From CALVXC01 sp036636255 (GTDB taxonomy: Bacteria > Bacillota_I > Bacilli_A > RF39 > UBA660), in assembly GCA_036636255.1 (NCBI GenBank), contig JAVWOV010000001.1, positions 1 to 35,750 of the forward strand: a stretch of DNA of 35,750 nucleotides, read 5' to 3'. Shown piece by piece: positions 7,269-15,190 of the stretch (positions are counted from its first letter, which is position 1; each line of letters begins with the position of its first letter). A program made the translations under genes and the position numbers. The notes beneath the pieces are model-generated. The model ran no database searches, was not told the DNA's origin, and saw only the letters and a program-made list of their open reading frames with translations.

Positions 7269-8183
7269 TTGAAAAAATGTGTAATTATTTATAATTCTAA
7301 TAGTGGTAAAGGAATTAAACGAGAAACCTTAAATAAATTATTAGAAATAGTCAAAAAAAAAGGTTATGATGTTGAAGCAATACAGACAAAATATCACGGT
7401 CATGCTATTCAAATTGTTTCATCATTAACTAATATTGATTTACTCCTATCTATTGGTGGTGATGGCACTTGTAACGAAGTTGTTTACGGTAATTTAAAGC
7501 GAAAAGAAAGAATTCTAATGTCTCATATTCCACTAGGAACAACTAACGATATAGGTTCAATGTTTGGTTTAACAAAAAACATTTTCCATAATTTAAATCT
7601 TATTTTAGACGGTGAAATCAAAAAAATAGACATTTGTACAATTAATGATAGACCTTTTGTATATGTAGCAGGTTTTGGAAAATTTATGAATGTCCCTTAT
7701 GAAACACCACGCGATTTAAAAAAAAGATTAGGCTATATCGCTTATCTAATCGAAGGCATTAAAGCATTTAACGATAAAACAAAATCTTATGAAATCAGCT
7801 TTACCGTAAACGGTGAAGAATACAAAGGTTTTTATTCATTCATTATTATTTCCAGTGCAAACAGAATAGCTGGAATAAATAATTTTTATAAAGACGTCAA
7901 ACTAGACGACCATAAATTCGAAGTATTATTATGTAATATTACTAAAAAATCAGATATCATTAAAAGCATCTACTATTTAAAAACTCATGATATCACTAAA
8001 ATACCCGGCTTTTATTTTTATAAAACCGATACAATTAAATTTAAATTTAAGAGTTACGAACGCGCTAATTGGTGTATTGACGGTGAAGAGTTAGAATCAC
8101 TCAAAAAAGAATTTGAAATAAAAATTGTTAGTAATTTTACTATGTTATTACCAAAAACCATTGATGAAAATTTGTTTATTTAA
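7269..8183 (+). CDS. Diacylglycerol kinase-like lipid kinase (DagK/YegS/BmrU family)
   Basis: About 304 aa with the DAGK catalytic fold. VIIYNSNSGKG is the N-terminal nucleotide-site strand and LSIGGDGTCNEV the GGDGT signature (about residues 63-67). IPLGTTNDIGSMFGL is the GTxNDFA-like motif and CIDGEEL sits near the C-terminus. The enzyme phosphorylates diacylglycerol or a related lipid to recycle it into phospholipid synthesis at the membrane. I chose the TTG at 7269-7271 because GGGTGA precedes it and the protein then begins at the conserved strand. The upstream ATG at 7215 has no ribosome site and would add 18 unlike residues. It ends at a strong bidirectional terminator. The exact lipid substrate cannot be told. 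Confidence 0.85.
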   Translation: MKKCVIIYNSNSGKGIKRETLNKLLEIVKKKGYDVEAIQTKYHGHAIQIVSSLTNIDLLLSIGGDGTCNEVVYGNLKRKERILMSHIPLGTTNDIGSMFGLTKNIFHNLNLILDGEIKKIDICTINDRPFVYVAGFGKFMNVPYETPRDLKKRLGYIAYLIEGIKAFNDKTKSYEISFTVNGEEYKGFYSFIIISSANRIAGINNFYKDVKLDDHKFEVLLCNITKKSDIIKSIYYLKTHDITKIPGFYFYKTDTIKFKFKSYERANWCIDGEELESLKKEFEIKIVSNFTMLLPKTIDENLFI

Positions 8184-8209
8184 AAAAATTGTTTAACAAA
8201 CAATTTTTT
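8183..8209. terminator. Bidirectional terminator between lipid kinase and tail-anchored protein
   Basis: A 12-bp perfect stem, AAAAAATTGTTT with AAACAATTTTTT, and a 3-nt AAC loop. A-runs on one side and T-runs on the other let it work for both convergent genes. It touches both stop codons. Confidence 0.85.
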
Positions 8210-8975
8210 ATTTAATAATAAACTCATAAATTCCAAAAATAATACCCGTCACAACACCCACTAACAAAATAAACAATACTATTTTCATTAAAATATTACT
8301 TCTTTTTAAATTAACATTAATATCTTTCATTTCTTCAAAATCATCTTTTTTAAATCCTAAACTAGAAGTAAAAAAAGATTTATCCAATTCATTCTCATCA
8401 TTACTATTTACATAATCTTTTTTTGACTCAATTACCTTTTTAATCGAAAGAGAATCATTAACATTAGTGCCATTTGACTTTAAATTATCAAGCATATCTA
8501 AACTTAACTCCTTAGTATCCAATTTATTTAAAGCTCGATTATTAGCAATAGTATTAAATAATTCCTTTAATTCTTCCTTTTCATCATGAGAATCGACTTT
8601 TAAATCCTTTAATATATCATATTGGGTATTTTTTAAATTATGATGATTACTCTCTGGTAACGTTCTTTCACTTTTAGCCTTATCTAAAATATCCCTAATA
8701 TCGTAAGCACTACTATCATAAACCTTATCAACCGATATCTTATGTTCCATTTTTTTGGATGGTTCTATACTTCTTTTAGGATGATTATCATCCTTAGAAG
8801 TAATTAATTCTCTAATTTTATTTAAATCAATTTCATTTGGCTTATCAATAGTAGCAATTCCTTCAATATTAGTATAAATGCCTTTTTCATAGATAGACTC
8901 ATATAAATTTTTATTAATATTACTACGTTGTTTTGGTAAATCCGTTTTGTAATATTTTTCCATTCTACTTGGCAT
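8208..8975 (-). CDS. Unrecognised tail-anchored protein
   Basis: A 255-aa protein I do not recognise. It begins MPSRMEKYYK, has no signal peptide, and is highly charged and probably largely helical or disordered through about residue 228. A single hydrophobic helix follows (ILMKIVLFILLVGVVTGIIFGIYEFII), ending at the C-terminus. It is therefore predicted to be anchored by its tail with about 228 residues in the cytoplasm. Short blocks such as YESIYEKGIYTNIEGIATI look conserved rather than random. It is monocistronic, with GAGGTGA seven bases before the ATG, and faces the lipid kinase across a shared terminator. A scaffold or division-related role is possible but unsupported. Confidence 0.7.
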   Translation of the reverse strand: MPSRMEKYYKTDLPKQRSNINKNLYESIYEKGIYTNIEGIATIDKPNEIDLNKIRELITSKDDNHPKRSIEPSKKMEHKISVDKVYDSSAYDIRDILDKAKSERTLPESNHHNLKNTQYDILKDLKVDSHDEKEELKELFNTIANNRALNKLDTKELSLDMLDNLKSNGTNVNDSLSIKKVIESKKDYVNSNDENELDKSFFTSSLGFKKDDFEEMKDINVNLKRSNILMKIVLFILLVGVVTGIIFGIYEFIIK

Positions 8976-9035
8976 AGTCTATCACCTCGCTATATTAATA
9001 ATATCATATTTTTTGAATTTTTAAAACTATTTTAC

Positions 9036-9064
9036 TTGCTTTTTTAAATAAAATTATTTATAAT
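9036..9064 (+). promoter_or_regulatory. Sigma-A-type promoter of the ferredoxin gene
   Basis: TTGCTT (9036-9041), a 17-bp spacer and a perfect TATAAT (9059-9064). The expected start near 9070 lies right at the AGAGGTGA ribosome site, giving a very short leader. Confidence 0.65.
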
Positions 9065-9084
9065 AATATTAGAGGTGATAATAG

Positions 9085-9276
9085 ATGAAAGTAAAAATTA
9101 TATCCGATTCATGTATTGGCTGTGGCGCTTGTCAGGCATTAGTTCCTAATGTTTTTTCATTAAATGATGAAGGCATTGCCGAAGTAATAGTAGATAATAT
9201 AAATAGTAAATTAGACGATGAAGTTAATGATGCTATTGATAGCTGTCCAACAGGGGCAATTTTACTAGACAATTAA
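9085..9276 (+). CDS. Single-cluster [4Fe-4S] ferredoxin
   Basis: A 63-aa ferredoxin. Three cluster cysteines lie in CIGCGAC (residues 11-17) and the fourth in SCPTGAI near the C-terminus. The spacing is of the Thermotoga/Bacillus monocluster type, which carries one [4Fe-4S] cluster and shuttles electrons in the cytoplasm. Acidic residues (DDEVNDAIDS) give the usual negative surface. It is a lone gene with its own promoter and a hairpin terminator directly after the stop. The partner enzyme is not in the window. Confidence 0.92.
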   Translation: MKVKIISDSCIGCGACQALVPNVFSLNDEGIAEVIVDNINSKLDDEVNDAIDSCPTGAILLDN

Positions 9277-9295
9277 AATTTTTAATTGTTTTTTT
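9269..9295 (+). terminator. Terminator of the ferredoxin gene
   Basis: ACAATTAAAA pairs with TTTTAATTGT (9269-9289), followed by a T-run to 9295. The stem includes the stop codon. Confidence 0.6.
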
Positions 9296-9343
9296 AGAAC
9301 CATATAAAACGCATATTAAATTATTACTATAAAAATACTTTCT

Positions 9344-9372
9344 AAAAAAAAAACTCCATCGGTGTTTTTTTT
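9344..9372 (-). terminator. Terminator of the dacB-spmAB-rluB operon
   Basis: Read on the minus strand, A-run-CACC, loop GAT, GGAG-T-run: an intrinsic terminator with one mismatch in the stem. It overlaps the rluB stop codon. Confidence 0.7.
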
Positions 9373-10090
9373 AATTATTATTTAAATAATTATATAATTG
9401 CTTAACCTCTTTAATCTTTAACTTACGATACTCCGAAGCTTTTAAACCACTTAAATCTAAAAAGGCAATTTTTTCCCTTTTTAATTTAATAATCTCATGG
9501 TTAACACTCTCAAACATTCTTTTAATTTGATGATTTTTACCCTCATGAATAGTCAATTCAACTAAACTTGTTTGATTTTTTTTATCAATTTTTTTGACTT
9601 TAACCTTAGACTTAGCTGTTTTTACCCCTTCAATCATAACACCATTTACTAACTTTCTAATTTCCTCACCACTTAAAATACCTTTTATTTTAGCAAGATA
9701 AACCTTATCTACCTGATTTTTAGGATGCATCAACATATTAGCAAATTCACCATCATTAGTCAAAAGTAAAATACCCGTAGTATCATAATCTAATCGTCCA
9801 ACTGGATAAATTCTTTTATCTGTTTCAATTAAATCAGTAACTATATCACGATGTTTATCATCAGCAGTCGAAGTAATATAACCCCGAGGCTTATATAACA
9901 AATAATATTCCTTTACTTCTTCACTTAATATTTGACCATCTATTAAAATAATATCACTACTATTAACTTTAGTACCCAATCTTGTCACAATCACATTATT
10001 CACAGAAACCTGCTTGTTAATAATTAATTCTTCAGCTTTACGTCGCGAACAATAACCACTATTTGCAATTACCTTTTGTAATCTTTCCAT
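9371..10090 (-). CDS. rluB: 23S rRNA pseudouridine synthase, RluB/RsuA family
   Basis: A 239-aa protein read from the ATG at 10088-10090, behind GGGTGAT. The upstream in-frame extension of 15 residues does not fit the family. Residues 1-60 form an S4 RNA-binding domain (MERLQKVIANSGYCSRRKAEELI). The catalytic domain follows, with the signature GRLDYDTTGILLLTNDG holding the nucleophilic Asp (about D101). It converts a uridine in rRNA to pseudouridine. By gene order the likely orthologue is B. subtilis RluB (YpuL), which also follows spmB and modifies helix 89 of 23S rRNA. Motifs alone do not separate RluB from RluE/RsuA. It is the last gene of the operon. Confidence 0.87.
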   Translation of the reverse strand: MERLQKVIANSGYCSRRKAEELIINKQVSVNNVIVTRLGTKVNSSDIILIDGQILSEEVKEYYLLYKPRGYITSTADDKHRDIVTDLIETDKRIYPVGRLDYDTTGILLLTNDGEFANMLMHPKNQVDKVYLAKIKGILSGEEIRKLVNGVMIEGVKTAKSKVKVKKIDKKNQTSLVELTIHEGKNHQIKRMFESVNHEIIKLKREKIAFLDLSGLKASEYRKLKIKEVKQLYNYLNNN

Positions 10091-10135
10091 CAAATCACCC
10101 ATTAAAATTATACAAGAAAAACAGCTTAATTGCAA

Positions 10136-10657
10136 TCAAAATATCATTTTAACCACAATAATAGCCACAATAATACCAATTAAGTCAGCAAACAAACCCG
10201 CCCATAATGCATATTTTATTTTTTTTATCCCTATGCTACCAAAATATAAAGTTAAAACATAAAAAGTCGTTTCCGTTGATCCCTGAATAACTGATCCAAG
10301 ACGACCAATATAACTATCTGGTCCATGATTAATAAATAAATCATTTAAAAGTGCTAAAGAAGAAGAACCAGAAATAGGTCGCATTAACGCTAAAGGAACT
10401 ATATCCAAAGGTATTTTAAGAAACTGAAATATTTCAGTAAACATACTTAAAAAAGCCGATAAAAAACCACTATTAACAAAAATATTAATACCTAAAATCA
10501 TTGATAACAAACAAGGAAACATTGATTTAGTTAATGAAAAACTTTCCTTAACACCATCAATAAAATCATCATATACATTAGTTTTTTTATAAATTCCATA
10601 TAAAATAACCAAAAAAATCAACAAAGGCATAATTAAAGTTGATAAATAATTTATCAC
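10136..10657 (-). CDS. spmB: Spore maturation protein B
   Basis: A 173-aa integral membrane protein of the SpmB type with a nucleoside-recognition/Gate domain. The VKESFSLTKSMFPCLLSMILGINIFVNSG region and the MRPISGSSSLALLNDLF stretch with the GP-S-G pattern match the family. SpmA and SpmB act in the mother cell during sporulation and are needed for spore core dehydration and heat resistance. Translation starts at a GTG (10655-10657) that overlaps the spmA stop by 4 nt (GTGA), with AAGGTG upstream. It is smaller than a full transporter and probably works as a complex with SpmA. It lies third in the dacB-spmA-spmB-rluB block. Confidence 0.9.
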   Translation of the reverse strand: MINYLSTLIMPLLIFLVILYGIYKKTNVYDDFIDGVKESFSLTKSMFPCLLSMILGINIFVNSGFLSAFLSMFTEIFQFLKIPLDIVPLALMRPISGSSSLALLNDLFINHGPDSYIGRLGSVIQGSTETTFYVLTLYFGSIGIKKIKYALWAGLFADLIGIIVAIIVVKMIF

Positions 10658-11235
10658 TTAAAACACCTTCTTGCTAATAAATAATCTATTATTAAACCAC
10701 TAACAGTAGCAATTAACGTTGCTACAATGCAAGCTAAAATAATTTCCGTGGGATTCTTACTATCATACATCATTCTTAAAGAAATAATAGTAGTCGGTAT
10801 AATAGTAAGACCACTAGTATTAATAACTAAAAAAGTAATCATACTACGTGTTGCCGTATCTTTTTGTTTATTTAAAGTTTGTAATGATTGCATTGATTTA
10901 AGTCCAAAAGGAGTAGCAGCATTACCTAAACCAAATATATTAGCAATGATATTAGACGCCATAAAACTAAACGATTCATGATTTTTAGGAATTTCTGGAA
11001 AAATTCTAGTTAATAAAGGTGATAATAAATTTGAAAATTTAATGAGCAATCCTGACTTTTTAGCAATATTCATAATACCCAACCATAACGCCATTACAGG
11101 TAGTATTTTAATAATCATTTCTAATGATGTAACTGTACTTTTTAACACCTGTTCATTGACAATATTAATTTTATTGTTTAATAAACAAAATAAAATACCC
11201 ACAATTATAAAAAATGCCCATATTTTATTAATCAT
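10654..11235 (-). CDS. spmA: Spore maturation protein A
   Basis: A 193-aa membrane protein with the SpmA signature IANIFGLGNAATPFGLKSMQ and TFLVINTSGLTIIPTTII, which are the Gate/nucleoside-recognition helices. It partners with SpmB in spore dehydration. It starts at the ATG at 11233-11235, 8 nt inside the end of dacB, and ends in a 4-nt overlap with spmB, so the three genes are tightly coupled. The ribosome site inside dacB is weak (TTTGGTAA), consistent with reinitiation after dacB. Confidence 0.9.
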   Translation of the reverse strand: MINKIWAFFIIVGILFCLLNNKINIVNEQVLKSTVTSLEMIIKILPVMALWLGIMNIAKKSGLLIKFSNLLSPLLTRIFPEIPKNHESFSFMASNIIANIFGLGNAATPFGLKSMQSLQTLNKQKDTATRSMITFLVINTSGLTIIPTTIISLRMMYDSKNPTEIILACIVATLIATVSGLIIDYLLARRCFK

Positions 11236-12292
11236 TATTTACCAAACGTTCAAATAACTTTTTTGCTTTTTTAGTCTTTTCAACATAAACATTTATATCC
11301 TTAATCTTTTTATCACCCTGTTTTATAATTAATTTACCAACCTTTTCATGGTTTTTGTATAATCGTTTTTTGATTAATTTATACTCAATATTAATTGTTT
11401 TTTCTTCCATCTTAGTAATAGAATAATAAAAATTTTCTTTAATATATAATTTATTATCCTTATAATAATTTTCCTGATCTATTTTAATATAGCCTTTTTT
11501 TAAAATTAACTTATTGTTATAATTATTAAAACCATACTCAAACAACTTAATATGATCACTAAAATCAGTACTATCCTTTAGTGTAACTACAACCAAATTC
11601 AAATTATTTTTAGTAGCAGTAGTTACTAACGTACGTCGTGCAATTTGCGTGAAACCCGTTTTTCCCCCAGTTGTATACATATATTGTTTTAATAAACGAT
11701 GTTTATTATGCCAAACATACGTATTTTTATTAGTCTTAAGAACATATTTTTTAGTTTTAACAATTTCTTTATATATATCATTTTGCATAGCATAACTAGT
11801 TAAAATAGCCATATCATAAGCAGTAGAAAAATTACCATTCACTTGATCTAAACCCGAAGGATTATTAAAAACACTATTTTTCATACCTATTTCCTTAGCT
11901 TTTTCATTCATTTCATTAATAAATTTAGGCACATTTCGATAAGTATGATAAGCAATAGCTAAAGCAGCGTCATTACCACTTCTTAACATTAAACCATATA
12001 ATAAATCCTTTTTGGTTAATATTTCACCTTTTTTAATATAAATTCCCGAGCCATATGACCCCTCTATTTCTTTACCAATTTTAACTTTTTTATTTAACTG
12101 ACCATTTTCAATTGCAACAATAGCTGTCATTATTTTAGAAATTGAGGCAACACTTTGAACATTATTAATATTTTTAGCATATATGATACGCTTATTATCA
12201 GTATCCATTAAAATAGCACTTTCCGCATTAGTTTCTAAACCTAAAATTGTTGATGGAATTAGCAATATAAATATAAATATAATTTTTTTCAT
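11228..12292 (-). CDS. dacB: Sporulation D-Ala-D-Ala carboxypeptidase (PBP5*, DacB-type)
   Basis: A 354-aa penicillin-binding protein (peptidase S11). The start is the ATG at 12290-12292 behind AGGTGA. Residues 1-19 (MKKIIFIFILLIPSTILGL) form a signal peptide. The three active-site motifs are present: SISK (about S50-K53), SGN in MLRSGNDAAL, and KTG in TGGKTGFT. A C-terminal PBP5-like beta domain of about 80 residues follows. The enzyme removes the terminal D-Ala from spore cortex peptidoglycan, limiting cross-linking. DacB rather than DacF is preferred because the order dacB-spmA-spmB-rluB equals that of B. subtilis. A long hairpin lies in its leader. Confidence 0.85.
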   Translation of the reverse strand: MKKIIFIFILLIPSTILGLETNAESAILMDTDNKRIIYAKNINNVQSVASISKIMTAIVAIENGQLNKKVKIGKEIEGSYGSGIYIKKGEILTKKDLLYGLMLRSGNDAALAIAYHTYRNVPKFINEMNEKAKEIGMKNSVFNNPSGLDQVNGNFSTAYDMAILTSYAMQNDIYKEIVKTKKYVLKTNKNTYVWHNKHRLLKQYMYTTGGKTGFTQIARRTLVTTATKNNLNLVVVTLKDSTDFSDHIKLFEYGFNNYNNKLILKKGYIKIDQENYYKDNKLYIKENFYYSITKMEEKTINIEYKLIKKRLYKNHEKVGKLIIKQGDKKIKDINVYVEKTKKAKKLFERLVNND

Positions 12293-12311
12293 AATTTTTT
12301 CACCTAAAAAA

Positions 12312-12354
12312 TAATATGTCAAAGAGGACTAAACTAGTCCACCTTGACATATTA
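12312..12354 (-). promoter_or_regulatory. Long inverted repeat/terminator-like hairpin in the dacB leader
   Basis: An 11-bp perfect outer arm (TAATATGTCAA with TTGACATATTA) continues into GGACTA/TAGTCC with two mismatches between, closing on a 3-nt loop. On the minus strand it is followed by TTTTTT and, immediately, the dacB ribosome site. It could be an attenuator, a leaky terminator or a regulator operator; no gene lies directly upstream that would need a terminator. Confidence 0.6.
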
Positions 12355-12529
12355 CTAACAAATTATCCTATCATACATTAACTTTACATTCAGAATCTTA
12401 CTTTACCAAATAATTACCTTTTTATAATAAAATTATACAATTTAAAATATATAACAATTTTAAAAATAATAACACAATTCAATCTTTTAACTATATTTTT
12501 ATTTTTATTATATTTTTTCTATAAATAAC

Positions 12530-12536
12530 CATAATA
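12530..12536 (+). promoter_or_regulatory. Possible sigma-G -10 element of the gerA operon
   Basis: CATAATA matches the forespore sigma-G -10 pattern CATNNTA and lies 22 nt before the gerA start. No convincing -35 was seen 17-18 nt upstream, and the site overlaps a TATAAT-like run, so support is weak. Expected because gerA operons are sigma-G dependent in Bacillus. Confidence 0.25.
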
Positions 12537-12558
12537 TAATTAGAAAACAGGTGATGTT

Positions 12559-14022
12559 ATGCTTTCAAACATTGAAGAAATTATTAATCGTCTAAAACAA
12601 GAAACAAATTATATTACCGATATTATCTATCGCTTAAAAATAATTAAAAAGAAAAAAATATATATAATTTATAACGAACCACTAGTTTCTAGTGACCGAA
12701 TAAGTGATTTTATTATAAGAAGTTTAACTAATCTTGATAAAAAAAAAATCAACCCTAAAAATATTTTAAAAGTCATTGAAAATGATATCAGTAATTTTAA
12801 GGTAACACTTATTGATAATTATGATGATTTATGCCTTTATATACATCGCGGCTTTACAGTGATTTTAATTGACGGAGAAGAACAAGGTCTTATTTTAGAA
12901 ACAAAAGGTAATATTAAACGTTCAATTGCTACTCCAATTGCAGAAAACACTTTACGTGGAGCAAGAGATGCCTTTGTTGAAGATTATCAAACTAATATTG
13001 GTTTAATAAAAAAAAGAATCAAATCTAATAATTTATGGATGAATAACGCCTCTTTAGGTAAATATACAAAAACCCAAATTGGAATTTTAGCTATCAATGG
13101 CGTCGTTAAAAATGATTTATTCAAAAAAGTATGCAAACGCTTAAAAAAAATCAATATTGATGGTGTTATTAACAGCGATATTATCAAAAATTTAATTGAA
13201 CAAGAAAATAAGAGTCCTTTCCCAACCGTTATTACAACAGAACGACCAGATATTGTTTGTCAAGCTTTATTAAATGGCAAAGTAGTTATTATTGTTGATA
13301 ACAGCCCCTACGCTCTAATAATTCCCGGTTTTTTAAATGATTTTTTTAAAACAACGGAAGACATTTATGGTAAAAGTATTAATGTATCTTTTACCAGAAT
13401 TTTAAAATGTCTAGCTTTTATTATCGCCCTTCTATGCCCCGCTATATACATATCGTTAATCACTTATAATCAGGAAATGATCCCTACCGAGCTATTAGTT
13501 AACTTTGCAACACAAAGAGATGGAGTTCCCTTTCCCGCTTTTTTTGAAGCTACTATTATGATTATTTCCTTCGAAATATTACGAGAAAGTGATTTAAGAG
13601 TTCCCAGTTTTTCAGGTAGTGCATTATCTATTGTAGGAGCATTAATCCTAGGAGAAGCAGCCGTTAACGCTGGTATTGTTTCACCTATCATGATAATTAT
13701 TATTGCTATTACAGCTATTAGTTCCCTCCCCTTTACCGAACCAGATCTTATAAATAGTTTAAGATGGTATCGTCTATTTTTTATGATAGGCGCATCCTTT
13801 TTAGGTATTGTTGGTGTGGTTGCAGCTTTTATCTACTTTCTAATTAAACTTAGTAGTTTAGAAACTTTTGGTAAACCCTATCTCATGCCTTATGTCCCAA
13901 CATCAATAATAGGACTTAAAAATAGTTTCATTAAATTTCCTGTAAAAAAACAAACCAATCGTTTACCATATTTATCAAATAATAACATTAAACAAAGAGG
14001 TGAACAAAATGAAAATATTTAA
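12559..14022 (+). CDS. gerA-type A: Spore germination receptor subunit A (GerA family)
   Basis: A 487-aa GerA-family subunit. The N-terminal soluble part (about 1-270) holds the two-subdomain fold with DRISDFIIRSL, FTVILIDGEEQG and VIIVDNSPYALI. From about residue 278 come five or so TM helices with the conserved FATQRDGVPFPAFFEATIM and LRVPSFSGSALSIVGALILGEAAV segments and a C-terminal SLETFGKPYLMPYVP. GerA-type subunits form the nutrient-gated ion channel in the inner spore membrane together with B and C subunits. GGTGATGTT precedes the ATG. It begins an A-C-B operon, and gerC starts 14 nt inside its end. Confidence 0.93.
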   Translation: MLSNIEEIINRLKQETNYITDIIYRLKIIKKKKIYIIYNEPLVSSDRISDFIIRSLTNLDKKKINPKNILKVIENDISNFKVTLIDNYDDLCLYIHRGFTVILIDGEEQGLILETKGNIKRSIATPIAENTLRGARDAFVEDYQTNIGLIKKRIKSNNLWMNNASLGKYTKTQIGILAINGVVKNDLFKKVCKRLKKINIDGVINSDIIKNLIEQENKSPFPTVITTERPDIVCQALLNGKVVIIVDNSPYALIIPGFLNDFFKTTEDIYGKSINVSFTRILKCLAFIIALLCPAIYISLITYNQEMIPTELLVNFATQRDGVPFPAFFEATIMIISFEILRESDLRVPSFSGSALSIVGALILGEAAVNAGIVSPIMIIIIAITAISSLPFTEPDLINSLRWYRLFFMIGASFLGIVGVVAAFIYFLIKLSSLETFGKPYLMPYVPTSIIGLKNSFIKFPVKKQTNRLPYLSNNNIKQRGEQNENI

Positions 14023-15190
14023 AATTATAATAATTTTTTTACTAATTATTTTTTTTAGTGGTTGCTATAATTATCAAGAATTAAATGAACTTGCTATAGT
14101 TAGCGCCATTGGAATTGATAAAAATAAAGCAGGCTATAAAATGACTATCCAAGTTATGAACACGAAAAAAAACGGTTCGGATACTAACGCAGCCGGAGAA
14201 CAACCTAAATTTGTTACATACACATTAGAAGGCAAAACTATTCAATCAATACTTCGCGATACGGTATTAAAATCACCACGTCGTTTATATGTAAATCATA
14301 TGCAATTATTAGTCATTAGCGAACAATTAGCTAAAGATGGTATTCACGATATATTAGACTGGTTTGCCCGAGATTCAGAATCACGCAAACAATTTTATGT
14401 TATTGTTAGTCGAAATAATAATACAGCAGATATTTTAAATATTTTAACTTCATTAGAAACATTAAATTCCAAAAAAATTTATGACAACATTGAAACAGAT
14501 AGTGAATTTCTAGGCGTTTCCGAACAAACTACTTTCGAAAATTTATTAGCCACTTATTTGGGAAATAAAAAAGAACTTAGTTTATCAACCATTAAAAGCG
14601 TCGGTAACATTGCTAAAGGCGAAACAAGTGATAATATTAAAGATTCCGTACCAGATGCTAAAACCATACTAATGCCCATGGCTATATTTAAAGGCGATAA
14701 AATGATCGGTTATTTAACTAAAGAAGAATCAATTGGTATTAGTTTTATTAATAATGAAATTAAAAAAACCATTATTAATTATAAATGTAATCCCGAAAAA
14801 TATATTTCCTCGGAAATAATTGACGTTAAAACTAGCTTAAAAGCAGATCCCCAAAAAGCAATAGTAACTATTAAAATAAAAGGAAAAGCCAATATTAATG
14901 AAATTAATTGTGATTGGAATTTAGAAGATGATAAAATAATTAAAAAAGCCGAAAAAATGCTTGATAACAAAGTTGAAAAAATAGTTGAAAATTCAGTTGA
15001 AAATATTAAACTAAAATATAACAGCGATATTTTTGGCTTTGAAGATCTTTTTTATAAGACTGATTATAAATATTATAAAAAAATAAAAGCCAATTGGTAT
15101 AATGATACATTTAAAAATATAAAAGTTATTGTTAAAGCTGATATCAATTTAATAGAAAAGGGTAATATTTTGAAGGTGATAAGAAAATGA
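14009..15190 (+). CDS. gerA-type C: Spore germination receptor lipoprotein subunit C (Ger(x)C)
   Basis: A 393-aa lipoprotein from the ATG at 14009, five bases after AGAGGTGA; a GTG three codons earlier is too close to the ribosome site. Residues 1-19 form a lipoprotein signal ending in FFSGC, with the lipidated Cys at about position 19. The GerC opening YNYQELNELAIVSAIGIDK follows directly, and later family blocks include LEGKTIQSILRD, RRLYVNHMQLLVISE and the C-terminal WYNDTFKNIKVIVKADINL. It docks on the outer face of the inner spore membrane with the A and B subunits. Stop and the next ATG overlap (ATGA). Confidence 0.92.
   Translation: MKIFKIIIIFLLIIFFSGCYNYQELNELAIVSAIGIDKNKAGYKMTIQVMNTKKNGSDTNAAGEQPKFVTYTLEGKTIQSILRDTVLKSPRRLYVNHMQLLVISEQLAKDGIHDILDWFARDSESRKQFYVIVSRNNNTADILNILTSLETLNSKKIYDNIETDSEFLGVSEQTTFENLLATYLGNKKELSLSTIKSVGNIAKGETSDNIKDSVPDAKTILMPMAIFKGDKMIGYLTKEESIGISFINNEIKKTIINYKCNPEKYISSEIIDVKTSLKADPQKAIVTIKIKGKANINEINCDWNLEDDKIIKKAEKMLDNKVEKIVENSVENIKLKYNSDIFGFEDLFYKTDYKYYKKIKANWYNDTFKNIKVIVKADINLIEKGNILKVIRK

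Noticed and set aside
10727..11257. Plus-strand open frames opposite spmA
   Set aside because: They are antisense to well-supported coding sequence and match no family; the same applies to frames opposite the signal peptidase, gerA and secA.
12344..12349. TTGACA near the dacB hairpin as a plus-strand -35
   Set aside because: It is half of the inverted repeat, and no fitting -10 follows at normal spacing.
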